A DNA stretch of 64,000 nucleotides, from NCBI GenBank assembly GCA_050250875.1, contig JBFWNV010000015.1, forward strand, positions 8,146 through 72,145. Direction: 5' to 3'. Every line of letters begins with the position of its first letter. Position 1 is the first letter of the stretch. The notes under the pieces are model-generated. The model did no database searches, was not told the origin of the DNA, and was given only the letters and a program-made list of their open reading frames with translations. Shown here piece by piece: positions 7,730 through 15,649 of this stretch. A program made the translations under genes and the position numbers. The DNA is from CAWAYR01 sp050250875 (GTDB lineage Bacteria > Acidobacteriota > Vicinamibacteria > Vicinamibacterales > UBA2999).

Positions 7730-9054
7730 CGCCGCCCACGCCCATTCCCACGCCCATTCCCACGCCCATGCCCACGCCCCCCCGCCCTTCGCCCCGGCGA
7801 CGTCAGCCGGCGCGCCCCGCGCGGCGCCCGCGCCGCGCCGACGGCCGGACCTTCTCCGCGGTCGAAGACGCCGTCGATGCCATCCGCCACGGTGGGATGG
7901 TGATCGTCGTCGACGACGAAGACCGCGAGAACGAAGGCGATCTCACCATCGCCGCCGAGAAGGTGACGCCGAAGGCGATCAACTTCATGATGACCCACGG
8001 CCGCGGGCTCATCTGCATGCCGATGACGGGCGAGCGGCTCGACGAGCTGGAGATCCCGCTGCAGGTGCCGCCGGGCCGCAACACCACGCCTTTCGACACG
8101 GCGTTCTGCGTCGGCATCGAGGCCCGGCGCGGTGTCACGACCGGCATCTCGGCGCCCGACCGGGCGACGACGATTCTCACGGCGATCCGTCCGAAGACGC
8201 GAGCGGCCGACCTCGCTCGTCCGGGCCACGTCTTCCCGCTGCGGGCGCGTGACGGCGGCGTGCTGGTGCGCGCCGGCCAGACCGAGGCGGCGATCGACCT
8301 GGCCCGCGCCGCGGGGCTGTATCCGGCCGGTGTGATCTGCGAGATCGCCAGGGCCGACGGCCGCATGGCGCGCGTGCCCGACCTCCTGAAGTTCGCGGCC
8401 AAGCACCGACTGCCGATCATCACGGTCGCCGACCTGATCCAGTACCGCATGCGCGTCGAGCGGCTGGTGGCGCCGGCCGCCAACGCCGGGCTGCCGACCG
8501 AACACGGCCCGTTCCGGATCCACATCTACGAGACGGTGCTGAACCGGGAGACGCATGCCGCGCTCGTCTGCGGCGACATCGCGGACGGCCACGACGTCCT
8601 GGTCCGCGTCCACTCGAGCTGCCTCACTGGCGACGTCTTCCACTCCGCGCGCTGCGACTGCGGCCCGCAGCTGGAGGCAGCCATGCAGCGCATCGCCAAG
8701 GAAGGGCGCGGCGTCCTCCTCTACCTCAATCAGGAGGGCCGCGGGATCGGCCTGGCGAACAAGATCCGCGCCTACGAGCTGCAGGACCGCGGCTTCGACA
8801 CCGTCGAAGCCAACGAACGGCTCGGCTTCAAGCCCGACCAGCGCGACTATGGCATCGGCGCCCAAATCCTCCGCGACCTCGGCGTGCGAACGATGCGCCT
8901 GCTGACCAACAACCCCCGCAAGTTCATCGGCCTGCAGGGCTACGGGCTGTCGGTGGTGGCGTCGGTGCCAATCGAGATCGCCCCGTCGGTGCACACCCGC
9001 CGCTATCTCCGGACGAAGAAGGAGAAGCTGGGACACCGGCTGACCAAGGTCTGA
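7726..9054 (+). CDS. ribBA: bifunctional 3,4-dihydroxy-2-butanone-4-phosphate synthase / GTP cyclohydrolase II
   Basis: RibBA makes both precursors of riboflavin. The 442-residue protein has a DHBP synthase domain (DDEDRENEGDL at about 59, PGHVFPL) and a GTP cyclohydrolase II domain (GDVFHSARCDCGPQLEAAM with the zinc cysteines, YLNQEGRGIGLANKI, TNNPRKFIGLQGYG). The N-terminal 45 residues are a Pro/Thr/Arg tail encoded by a short-word repeat; no better start codon lies downstream except ATG 7768. In the DHBP synthase half, the usual RxGHTEA motif reads RAGQTEA (Q185), replacing a metal-binding histidine. This Q may be a lineage variant. Confidence 0.94.
   Translation: MTPPTPIPTPIPTPMPTPPRPSPRRRQPARPARRPRRADGRTFSAVEDAVDAIRHGGMVIVVDDEDRENEGDLTIAAEKVTPKAINFMMTHGRGLICMPMTGERLDELEIPLQVPPGRNTTPFDTAFCVGIEARRGVTTGISAPDRATTILTAIRPKTRAADLARPGHVFPLRARDGGVLVRAGQTEAAIDLARAAGLYPAGVICEIARADGRMARVPDLLKFAAKHRLPIITVADLIQYRMRVERLVAPAANAGLPTEHGPFRIHIYETVLNRETHAALVCGDIADGHDVLVRVHSSCLTGDVFHSARCDCGPQLEAAMQRIAKEGRGVLLYLNQEGRGIGLANKIRAYELQDRGFDTVEANERLGFKPDQRDYGIGAQILRDLGVRTMRLLTNNPRKFIGLQGYGLSVVASVPIEIAPSVHTRRYLRTKKEKLGHRLTKV
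7737..7778 (+). repeat. hexamer/dodecamer word array at the ribE-ribBA junction
   Basis: The words CCCACG and CCCATT/CCCATG alternate for about seven units, giving a 12-base period. The array starts eight bases after the ribE stop and encodes the PTPIPTPIPTPM tail of RibBA if ATG 7726 is used. It has the same style as the word arrays at 42601, 43295 and 62317. Confidence 0.8.
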
Positions 9055-9070
9055 GCCGCCCGCCCGTCGA

Positions 9071-9100
9071 TTGACCGAGCCGCCGAAGCTCGCGTAGGAT
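9071..9100 (+). promoter_or_regulatory. sigma-70 type promoter for ffh
   Basis: TTGACC at 9071-9076 and TAGGAT at 9095-9100 are separated by 18 bases and sit in the only sizeable gap of this region. Transcription would start near 9107, giving ffh a leader of about 80 bases. Confidence 0.65.
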
Positions 9101-9145
9101 AAGGGTTTGCGCCAAGCCGGCGGGAGTGTGCCAGGAGGCCGGGTC

Positions 9146-9161
9146 GCCGGCCCGGGCCGGC
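9146..9161 (+). other. perfect 16-base palindrome in the ffh leader
   Basis: GCCGGCCCGGGCCGGC is self-complementary. An AGGAGG at 9133-9138 lies upstream with no start codon within the normal distance. The ffh ATG at 9187 itself has no good Shine-Dalgarno. The leader may be structured, but in DNA of this base composition such palindromes also arise by chance. Confidence 0.4.
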
Positions 9162-9186
9162 CCGCCGAGCGCCGGCCACGAGTCCC

Positions 9187-10548
9187 ATGTTCGACGCCCT
9201 GAGCACCAGGCTCCAAGACGTCTTCCAGTCGTTGGGCAGTGAGGTCCGCCTCACGCCCGAGACGACCGAACGCGTGCTGCGCGACATCCGCACCGCGCTG
9301 CTCGAAGCCGACGTCAACCTGCAGGTCGTCAAGGCCTTCGTCGATCGCGTCCGCGATCGCGCCTTCGACCGGACGGTGCAGGGCAGCCTGTCGCCGGCGC
9401 AGCAGGTCGTCAAGATCGTCCGCGACGAACTGCTGGCACTGTTCGGCGACGCCGCCGGCGGCCAGCCGCCGGGCGCCGGGCATCCGCGCGTCGTCCTGCT
9501 GCTCGGCCTGCAAGGCTCGGGCAAGACGACCACGACCGGCAAGCTGGCGCGGCTGCTGGCCCGGCAGGGCCGGTTCCCGCTGGTCGTCTCCACCGACGTC
9601 CGCCGGCCGGCGGCCATCGAGCAGCTGACCATCGTCGGCCAGAAGGCCGGCGTGCGGGTCTTCAACCCCGCCGGCGACCTCGATCCGGTGTCGCGCGCCC
9701 GCGGCGCCATGGCCGAGGCCCGCAACACCGGCTGCGACGTGGTCATCGTCGACACCGCCGGGCGGCTGCACATCGACGACGAGTTGATGGCCGAACTGGT
9801 CGCCATCAAGGACGTCGTCAGGCCATCCGACCTGCTCTACGTGGCCGACGCGATGACCGGCCAGGACGCCATCAAGAGCGCCGGCGAGTTCAACCGCCAG
9901 GTCGGCGTGACCGGCGTCGTGCTGTCGAAGATCGACGGCGACGCCCGCGGCGGCGCGGCGCTGTCGGTGGTGTCGGTGGTCGGCGTGCCGATCGCCTTCG
10001 TCGGCGCCGGCGAGCGGCTCGAGGATCTCGAGGCCTTCCACGCCGATCGCTTCGTGTCGCGCCTGCTCGGCATGGGCGACGTGCTGTCGCTCATCGAGAA
10101 GGCCGAAGAGGTCATCGACGCCCGCCAGGCCGACGACCTCGAGCAGAAGATCCGCAAGAACACCTTCAGCCTCGGCGATTTCCGCGATCAGCTCCGCACC
10201 ATCCGCAAGATGGGGCCGCTGGAGCACATCATGAAGCTGCTGCCGGGCATGGGGCAGCTCAAGGCGCTCGGCGACGCCAAGCCCGACGAGCGGCAGCTGC
10301 GCCGCGTCGAGGCGATCATCAACTCGATGACGCCGGAGGAGCGCGACCACGCCGAGGTGATCGACGGCAGCCGGCGCAAGCGCATCGCGCGCGGCAGCGG
10401 CACCTCGGTGGAGGACGTCAACCGGCTGCTCAAGCAGTACGCCGAGATGCGCAAGATGCTCAAGATGGTGGGGCAGATGACGGGCGAAGCGGTGCCCGAG
10501 GCCCCGAAGAAGCGGAAGAAGAAGGGGCCGTTCAGCCTGATGAAGTAG
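9187..10548 (+). CDS. ffh: signal recognition particle protein Ffh (SRP54)
   Basis: Ffh binds SRP RNA and hydrophobic signal sequences and delivers ribosomes to FtsY. The 453-residue protein has the N-domain, the GTPase with GLQGSGKTTTTGKLARLL (about 108), DTAGRLHIDDELM, and SKIDGDARGG. The methionine-rich M-domain (LEHIMKLLPGMGQL, then MRKMLKMVGQM) follows, ending in a lysine-rich tail. Length is normal. It heads a second transcription unit, with rpsP 36 bases downstream, so SRP and ribosome assembly genes are transcribed together. No SRP RNA is visible nearby. Confidence 0.97.
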   Translation: MFDALSTRLQDVFQSLGSEVRLTPETTERVLRDIRTALLEADVNLQVVKAFVDRVRDRAFDRTVQGSLSPAQQVVKIVRDELLALFGDAAGGQPPGAGHPRVVLLLGLQGSGKTTTTGKLARLLARQGRFPLVVSTDVRRPAAIEQLTIVGQKAGVRVFNPAGDLDPVSRARGAMAEARNTGCDVVIVDTAGRLHIDDELMAELVAIKDVVRPSDLLYVADAMTGQDAIKSAGEFNRQVGVTGVVLSKIDGDARGGAALSVVSVVGVPIAFVGAGERLEDLEAFHADRFVSRLLGMGDVLSLIEKAEEVIDARQADDLEQKIRKNTFSLGDFRDQLRTIRKMGPLEHIMKLLPGMGQLKALGDAKPDERQLRRVEAIINSMTPEERDHAEVIDGSRRKRIARGSGTSVEDVNRLLKQYAEMRKMLKMVGQMTGEAVPEAPKKRKKKGPFSLMK

Positions 10549-10584
10549 CCGGATGGCCGGCTACGGGAACGAGGACACAGTCAT

Positions 10585-10875
10585 ATGTTGGTCATTCGCA
10601 TGCGTCGGACCGGGTCGAAGAAGCGGCCCCACTACCGGGTGGTCGTCACCGAGCGGCGCTCGCCGCGCGAGGGCGGGTTCCTCGAGACGCTGGGCTTCTA
10701 CAACCCGCGGACCAAGCCCGCGGTCGTCGACGTGAACAAGGAGCGGATCGCGCACTGGATCGCCCAGGGCGCGCGCCCGTCCGATTCGGTGCGGACGCTG
10801 CTGGCGCGGCACGTCACTCGCGACCTGAGCGCGGTCGCGCCGGTGACGGCCGAGGCGGCCGCGCCGCAGGCGTAG
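10585..10875 (+). CDS. rpsP: 30S ribosomal protein S16
   Basis: bS16 is a small-subunit assembly protein. The 96-residue sequence has the N-terminal IRMRRTGSKKRPHYRVVV, then FLETLGFYNPRTKP and the IAHWIAQGARPSDSV block, all family hallmarks. The Ala-rich end is a short extension. ATG 10585 is the natural start. The gene opens the conserved rpsP-khpA-rimM-trmD-rplS string, the classical order for this locus. Confidence 0.97.
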   Translation: MLVIRMRRTGSKKRPHYRVVVTERRSPREGGFLETLGFYNPRTKPAVVDVNKERIAHWIAQGARPSDSVRTLLARHVTRDLSAVAPVTAEAAAPQA

Positions 10876-10889
10876 CCGGGGACCCGATT

Positions 10890-11144
10890 GTGGCCGAGCT
10901 GAAATCGCTGGTCGAGATCGTGGCCCGGGCGCTGGCCGACGAACCCGACGCGGTCGCGGTGACCGAGTCGGAGCGGCGCGGTGGCCTGCACTTCGAACTG
11001 CTCGTCGCCCCGGGCGACCTGGGGCGCGTCATCGGCCGCCAGGGCCGTACCGCGGCGGCGCTGCGGCTGCTGCTGGCGGCGGCGGCCGACGTCGATGGCC
11101 AGCGAATCCAGCTCGACATCCGCGACTCCTCGGGCCGGCGCTGA
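10890..11144 (+). CDS. khpA: KH-domain RNA-binding protein KhpA
   Basis: The 84-residue protein is a single KH domain with the GxxG loop in GDLGRVIGRQGRTAAALRLL. KhpA proteins bind RNA, often with KhpB, and lie between rpsP and rimM in many phyla, as here. The GTG start at 10890 is 14 bases after the rpsP stop. Confidence 0.93.
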   Translation: MAELKSLVEIVARALADEPDAVAVTESERRGGLHFELLVAPGDLGRVIGRQGRTAAALRLLLAAAADVDGQRIQLDIRDSSGRR

Positions 11145-11166
11145 GCCGCCCGAGCCCTGGGCCGAG

Positions 11167-11697
11167 ATGTGGCTGGTGGGCGTGGTCGCCCGCGCCCAGG
11201 GCAACAAGGGGGAAGTCGTCGTGAATGCGACGACCGACTTCCTCGATGAACGGTTCGCCGCCGGCGCCGAGCTGTGGTGCCGGTGGCCGTCCGGCACGAC
11301 GGCGCCGCTGACGGTGCGGTCGTTCCGGATGCACCTGGGCCGGCCGGTGCTCACGCTGACCGGCGTGGCGACGATGACCGAGGCCGAGGCCCTGGCCGGC
11401 GCGGAGTTGCGGGTGCCGAGCACGGCACGGCAGGCATTGCCGGCCGACGTGTACTACGTGCCCGACCTGGTCGGGTGCGAGGTGTGGACGACGGCAGGCC
11501 GTCGGGTGGGTCCCGTGGTGGCGGTCGACGGCGCCGGCGAAGCGACCCGCCTGGTCGTGGCCGGAGACGCCGGCGAGGTGCTGGTGCCGTTCGCGCAGGC
11601 GTTCTGCCGGGTGGACGTCGGCGCGAGGCGGATCGACATCACGCCTCCGGAGGGCCTGCTCGAGCTCAACGAGCGGCCGCGGCGGGAAGGACGGTGA
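11167..11697 (+). CDS. rimM: ribosome maturation factor RimM
   Basis: RimM assists 16S rRNA 3' major-domain folding and binds uS19. The 176-residue protein has the N-terminal VGVVARAQGNKGEVVV and the C-terminal PRC-barrel beginning VYYVPDLVGCEV, with VLVPFAQAFCRVD near the end. The ATG at 11167 gives the usual length. An upstream ATG inside khpA (11096) would add a Ser/Pro-rich stretch not found in the family. Confidence 0.94.
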   Translation: MWLVGVVARAQGNKGEVVVNATTDFLDERFAAGAELWCRWPSGTTAPLTVRSFRMHLGRPVLTLTGVATMTEAEALAGAELRVPSTARQALPADVYYVPDLVGCEVWTTAGRRVGPVVAVDGAGEATRLVVAGDAGEVLVPFAQAFCRVDVGARRIDITPPEGLLELNERPRREGR

Positions 11698-11704
11698 CGC
11701 GGGA

Positions 11705-12409
11705 GTGACGCTCGACGTCGTCACGATCTTCCCGCGGATGGTGGAAGCGGCGCTGGCCGAGGGCGTCGTCGGCCGGGCCCGACACGAGGGCACGATCGAC
11801 GTCCGCGTGCACGACCTGCGCGACTACACGAGCGACCGCCACCGGGTGGTGGACGACGTGCCGTTCGGCGGTGGGCCGGGCATGGTGCTCAAGGCCGAAC
11901 CGCTGTTCCTGGCGGTGCAGGCGGCGAAGGCCCGCTGGGACGGCGCGGGTCTGGTGGTGATTACGAGTCCGGCCGGGCGCCGTTTCGATCAGGCGGCGGC
12001 GCGGCGGATGGCGGCGGTGGGCCGGGTGGTGTGGCTCTGCGGCCGTTACGAAGGCATCGACGAGCGTCTCGGCGACGCCGTCGGCGCCGAAGAGTGGTCG
12101 ATCGGCGACTACGTGCTGAGCGGCGGCGAACTGCCGGCGCTCGTCATGCTGGACGCGGTGGCGCGACTGGTGCCGGGCGTGGTCGGGGACGCGCAGTCGG
12201 TGGCCGAGGACTCGTTCTCGGCGGGCCGGCTCGACTACCCGCACTACACGCGCCCGGCGGTGTGGCGGAACATGGCCGTGCCCGACGTGCTGGTGTCGGG
12301 ACATCACGGCGAGATCGAGCGGTGGCGGCGGCAGGCGGCCGAGGCGCGCACGCGGGCGCGGCGGCCGGATCTGCTGCCACCGCCGGCGAACGAGGAAGGG
12401 AACGGGTGA
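11705..12409 (+). CDS. trmD: tRNA (guanine-N1-)-methyltransferase
   Basis: TrmD methylates G37 of tRNAs using S-adenosylmethionine and maintains the reading frame. The 234-residue protein is a SPOUT knot methyltransferase with VVTIFPRM at the N-terminus, VDDVPFGGGPGMV at about 49, CGRYEGIDERLGD at about 114 and SIGDYVLSGGELPALVMLDAVARL. The GTG start lies seven bases after rimM. The stop overlaps an in-frame GTG for rplS. Confidence 0.97.
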   Translation: MTLDVVTIFPRMVEAALAEGVVGRARHEGTIDVRVHDLRDYTSDRHRVVDDVPFGGGPGMVLKAEPLFLAVQAAKARWDGAGLVVITSPAGRRFDQAAARRMAAVGRVVWLCGRYEGIDERLGDAVGAEEWSIGDYVLSGGELPALVMLDAVARLVPGVVGDAQSVAEDSFSAGRLDYPHYTRPAVWRNMAVPDVLVSGHHGEIERWRRQAAEARTRARRPDLLPPPANEEGNG

Positions 12410-12414
12410 GGGTC

Positions 12415-12765
12415 ATGGACGCAGTGGCGATGGTGGAGAAGGTGCAGACGCTGGCGCGGCCGGCGATGCAGTCGGGCGACACGGTCAAGGTGCACGTACG
12501 GGTCAAGGAAGGCGACAAGGAGCGCATCCAGATCTTCGAGGGCATCGTGATCAACCTGCGCCGCGGCGGCACGCGGGCGTCGTTCACCGTGCGCAAGGTG
12601 AGCTTCGGGCAGGGCGTGGAGCGCATCTTCCCGCTGCACTCGCCGGTGATCCAGAAGATCGACGTGGTGCGCTCGGCCAAGGTCCGTCAGGCGAAGCTCT
12701 ACTACCTGCGCGAGCTGAAGGGCAAGGCCGCGCGCATGCGCGAGGTCAAGAAGACCGGCGCCTAG
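12415..12765 (+). CDS. rplS: 50S ribosomal protein L19
   Basis: bL19 lies at the subunit interface. The 116-residue protein has GDTVKVHVRVKEGDKERIQIFEG, FTVRKVSFGQGVERIFPLHSP and the basic C-terminus KLYYLRELKGKAARMRE, all typical. ATG 12415 is chosen; a GTG at 12406 in the trmD stop would add three residues. It closes the rpsP-rplS block. Confidence 0.97.
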   Translation: MDAVAMVEKVQTLARPAMQSGDTVKVHVRVKEGDKERIQIFEGIVINLRRGGTRASFTVRKVSFGQGVERIFPLHSPVIQKIDVVRSAKVRQAKLYYLRELKGKAARMREVKKTGA

Positions 12766-12796
12766 CCGCCCGCCGGTCGGCCAGACGGGGCAGGGC

Positions 12797-13420
12797 ATGC
12801 CGCGCACCCGGGCCCGGCGCACCATCGAGAACCTGTACCGCCGCTACGGGTTCGGGCTCGTCGCCGGTGTGGACGAGGTCGGCCGCGGCTGCCTGGCCGG
12901 CCCCGTCCTGGCCGGCGCCGTCGTGCTCGATCCCGCCCGCCACATCCCCGGTCTGGCCGACTCCAAGGTTCTGACCGCCGCCGCCCGCGACCGCCTGTAC
13001 GACCAGATCTGCCGCCACGCCGTCGCCTGGGCGGTGGGTAGTGCAGACCCCGCCGAGATTGACCGATACAACATCCATCGAGCGTCGCTGCGCGCCATGG
13101 CACGGGCCGTGGCCCAGCTGGCGCCGCAACCGGACCTAGTGCTCGTGGACGCCTTCCGCATCGACGGCCTGCCGATGGCCCAACGCGCCGTCGCCGGCGG
13201 CGATCGCCGTTCGGCGGCGATTGCCGCCGCGTCGATCGTCGCCAAGGTGACGCGCGACCGCTTGATGAACGGGCTGCACGCGGCCGACGGCCGCTACGGC
13301 TTCGACCGGCACAAAGGCTACGCGACCGCCGAGCATCTCGCGGCGGTGGCGACGTTCGGCTACTCCGAGGCGCACCGGCGGTCGTTCAGGCCGGCGACGC
13401 TGTTTGATACTCTGGACTGA
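12797..13420 (+). CDS. rnhB: ribonuclease HII
   Basis: RNase HII removes ribonucleotides from DNA, including RNA primers and single misincorporations. The 207-residue protein has the DEVGRG motif (GVDEVGRGCLAGPV at about 24), LVDAFRIDGLP at about 115 and AAASIVAKVTRDR at about 139, covering the acidic active site. Downstream of rplS is its usual place in many phyla. Confidence 0.96.
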   Translation: MPRTRARRTIENLYRRYGFGLVAGVDEVGRGCLAGPVLAGAVVLDPARHIPGLADSKVLTAAARDRLYDQICRHAVAWAVGSADPAEIDRYNIHRASLRAMARAVAQLAPQPDLVLVDAFRIDGLPMAQRAVAGGDRRSAAIAAASIVAKVTRDRLMNGLHAADGRYGFDRHKGYATAEHLAAVATFGYSEAHRRSFRPATLFDTLD

Positions 13421-13432
13421 GGGCGGACGACC

Positions 13433-15412
13433 GTGGCGCCATTCGATCGCGAAGGAGCTCTGAAGCGGGCGGAGAAGGCCCTGCGGCAGGGCCGGGTGGA
13501 TGCGGCCATCGAGGAGTACCAGGGCATCGTCCTGGCTCAGCCGCGCGACTGGAACAGCGCCAACGCGCTCGGCGATCTGTTCGTCCGCTCCGGCCAGCTC
13601 GACAAGGGCGTCGAGCAGTACACCCGCATCGCCGATCACCTGGCCGAGGAGGGCTTCTATCCGAAGGCCTCGGCCCTCTACAAGAAGATCCTCAAGGTCA
13701 AGCCGACCGAGGAGTACGCGCTCGTCCGCTCGGGCGACGTCGCCGTCAAGCTGGGCCTGCTCGCCGACGCGAAGGCGGCCTACCAGACCGTGGCGGATCG
13801 CCGCCGCAAGGTCGGCAACGTCCGCGGCGCCGCCGAGATGGCGGTGAAGCTCGGCACCGTCGACCCCGAGGACTTCGACGCCCGCTACGCCGCCGCGCGG
13901 GCGGCGCGCGAGCTCGGCGACACCGAGACGGCGTTGCGCGAACTGCGCGCCGCTGCGGTGGGCTTCGAGGAGAAGGCGCGCCACGACGAGGCTCGCGCCG
14001 CCTACCGCGACATCCTCGAACTGGAGCCCGACGACGAGGACGCGCGCGCGCGGGTGCTCGCCGCCAACCTGGCGTCCGGGGAATTCTCGAGCGCCTTCGC
14101 GCTGGCCACGTCGTCCGAAGAGCTGCGGCAGATCGCCGGCGCGCTCGAGGCGGCGGGGCAGCACGGCGAAGTGCTGGCCGTCTGGGCGCGCATCGCCGAT
14201 CTCGATCCCGACGACGTCGAGGCGCGCGTGCGGGTCGTGAAGGGCCACCTCGCCGCCGGCGACACCGTCGCCGCCCGCCGCCTGCTGACGCCCGACGTCG
14301 CGGCGCACGACGGCAGCCTGTGGATGACCCTGGCCGAAGCCGAGCTGCGGCAGGGCCGCTTCGACGACGGCCGTGCCGCCGTGGCCAGCGCGCTGGCCGC
14401 CAACCCGGCGCAGCGCGAGGCCGCCATCGCCATGGCGTGCCGGCTGGCCGAGCAGTCGCCGGACTCGGCCTACCCCGGCATCGAGGCCGTGGCCGATCAC
14501 GCCCTCGCCGAGGGCGACTACGCCGCGGCGGCGGCCGCCCTGCACGAGTTCGTCACCCGCGTGCGGCGCCACATCGTGGCGTTGATGCGGCTGGTCGAGA
14601 TCTGCGTCGACGGCGGTCTCGAAGCGACGATGTATTCCGCCCAGGCGCAGCTCGCCGACGCCTATCTCGACGCCGGCCGCGGCCTCGAGGCGCGCATCAT
14701 CAGCGAGGATCTGGTCGCCCGCGAGCCGTGGGACCGGGCCAACATCGAGCGCTTCCGCCGCGCGCTGGAGATGCTCGGCGAGGCCGACCCCGACGCCATC
14801 ATCGCCGACCGCCTGAGCGGCGACAGCCCGTTCATGGCCACCGACAAGATGGACCTGAACGAGGGGGTGGTGTTCGACGAGCCGGCCGACGAGCCGGAGT
14901 CGGCCGCGCCGGCCGGGGAAGTGGATCTCACCGAGGCGCTGGCGAGCGACGAGAGCGGCCGCGGCGGCAAGCGCGGCAAGGCCGGCAGGGGCCGCGGCGC
15001 CGAGGCGGCCGTCGAGGGCAAGGGCCAGGACGACCAGCTCGCCGCCGAACAGCTGCGCCTGGCCTTGACCTACCGCGACATGGGCATGATCGACGACGCC
15101 ATCCAGTCCCTGGAGCGGGCGGCGGCGTCGTCGCGTCAGCGCTTCGAAGCGGCGTCGCTGCTCGGCCGGCTGCACATGGACCGCGGCGAGCGGACGCGCG
15201 CGCTCGACTGGTTCGAGCGCGCCGCCGAGGCGCCGGCGCCGACCGCCGATGCCGGTCGCGCGCTGCTCTACGATCTGGCGGACGTCCTCGAGGCGATCGG
15301 CGAATCCGGGCGTGCGCTCGCCGTCTTCGGCGAACTCGACGCCGACCTGCGGGGCTATCGCGACGTCGCCGCCCGCATCGAGCGCCTGAGCCGCGTGCAG
15401 GCCCGGGGGTAG
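13433..15412 (+). CDS. large TPR-repeat protein
   Basis: The 659-residue protein is built of TPR-like helix pairs from about residue 5 to 460, with no signal peptide. An acidic linker (about 465-500) and a short basic Gly/Lys/Arg stretch follow, then two further TPR units to the end. Such proteins are scaffolds; no partner can be read from the sequence. The GTG start is 12 bases after rnhB. Its TAG stop is immediately followed, in the same frame, by the small membrane gene at 15416, which raises the possibility of readthrough or an unusual start there. Confidence 0.85.
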   Translation: MAPFDREGALKRAEKALRQGRVDAAIEEYQGIVLAQPRDWNSANALGDLFVRSGQLDKGVEQYTRIADHLAEEGFYPKASALYKKILKVKPTEEYALVRSGDVAVKLGLLADAKAAYQTVADRRRKVGNVRGAAEMAVKLGTVDPEDFDARYAAARAARELGDTETALRELRAAAVGFEEKARHDEARAAYRDILELEPDDEDARARVLAANLASGEFSSAFALATSSEELRQIAGALEAAGQHGEVLAVWARIADLDPDDVEARVRVVKGHLAAGDTVAARRLLTPDVAAHDGSLWMTLAEAELRQGRFDDGRAAVASALAANPAQREAAIAMACRLAEQSPDSAYPGIEAVADHALAEGDYAAAAAALHEFVTRVRRHIVALMRLVEICVDGGLEATMYSAQAQLADAYLDAGRGLEARIISEDLVAREPWDRANIERFRRALEMLGEADPDAIIADRLSGDSPFMATDKMDLNEGVVFDEPADEPESAAPAGEVDLTEALASDESGRGGKRGKAGRGRGAEAAVEGKGQDDQLAAEQLRLALTYRDMGMIDDAIQSLERAAASSRQRFEAASLLGRLHMDRGERTRALDWFERAAEAPAPTADAGRALLYDLADVLEAIGESGRALAVFGELDADLRGYRDVAARIERLSRVQARG

Positions 15413-15415
15413 TCT

Positions 15416-15649
15416 CTGTTCCGGCGGCTGCTGGTCATCGCCCTGCTCATCGAGTTCGGGCTGCTGCTGATCGTCGTGCCCTGGTCGGTGTTCTGGGAGC
15501 GCAACTACTTCGCGCAGTTGTCCCCGGCGTTGTACGCCGTGCTGACGAACAACTACGTGCGCGGCGCCGTCACCGGGCTCGGCGCCGTGAACGTGCTCGG
15601 GGCGCTGGCCGATCTGTCGCTGCTGGTCCGCCGCCGCGCCGCGCCATGA
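15416..15649 (+). CDS. small membrane protein with no ATG, GTG or TTG start
   Basis: Reading from CTG 15416 gives 77 residues, beginning FRRLLVIALLIEFGLLLIVVP, with PWSVFWERNYFAQLSPALY in the middle and a second hydrophobic stretch before RRRAAP. This resembles a two-helix membrane protein. The frame is open from the TAG of the TPR gene to the TGA that overlaps the next ATG (ATGA). The first standard start in frame is GTG 15476, which would remove the whole first helix. GGGGGT at 15404-15409 is spaced as a Shine-Dalgarno for the CTG. I infer a CUG start; readthrough of the TAG or a sequence error are alternatives. Confidence 0.55.
   Translation: MFRRLLVIALLIEFGLLLIVVPWSVFWERNYFAQLSPALYAVLTNNYVRGAVTGLGAVNVLGALADLSLLVRRRAAP

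Noticed and set aside
9101..9186. SRP RNA in the ffh leader
   Set aside because: The conserved GGAAGGAAGCA-type loop sequence is absent; only a GC palindrome is present.
7597..10350. A 917-codon open frame on the minus strand across ribBA and ffh
   Set aside because: It is a shadow of the real plus-strand genes. In GC-rich DNA the third-position bias keeps opposite frames open, and the translation has no recognisable domain.
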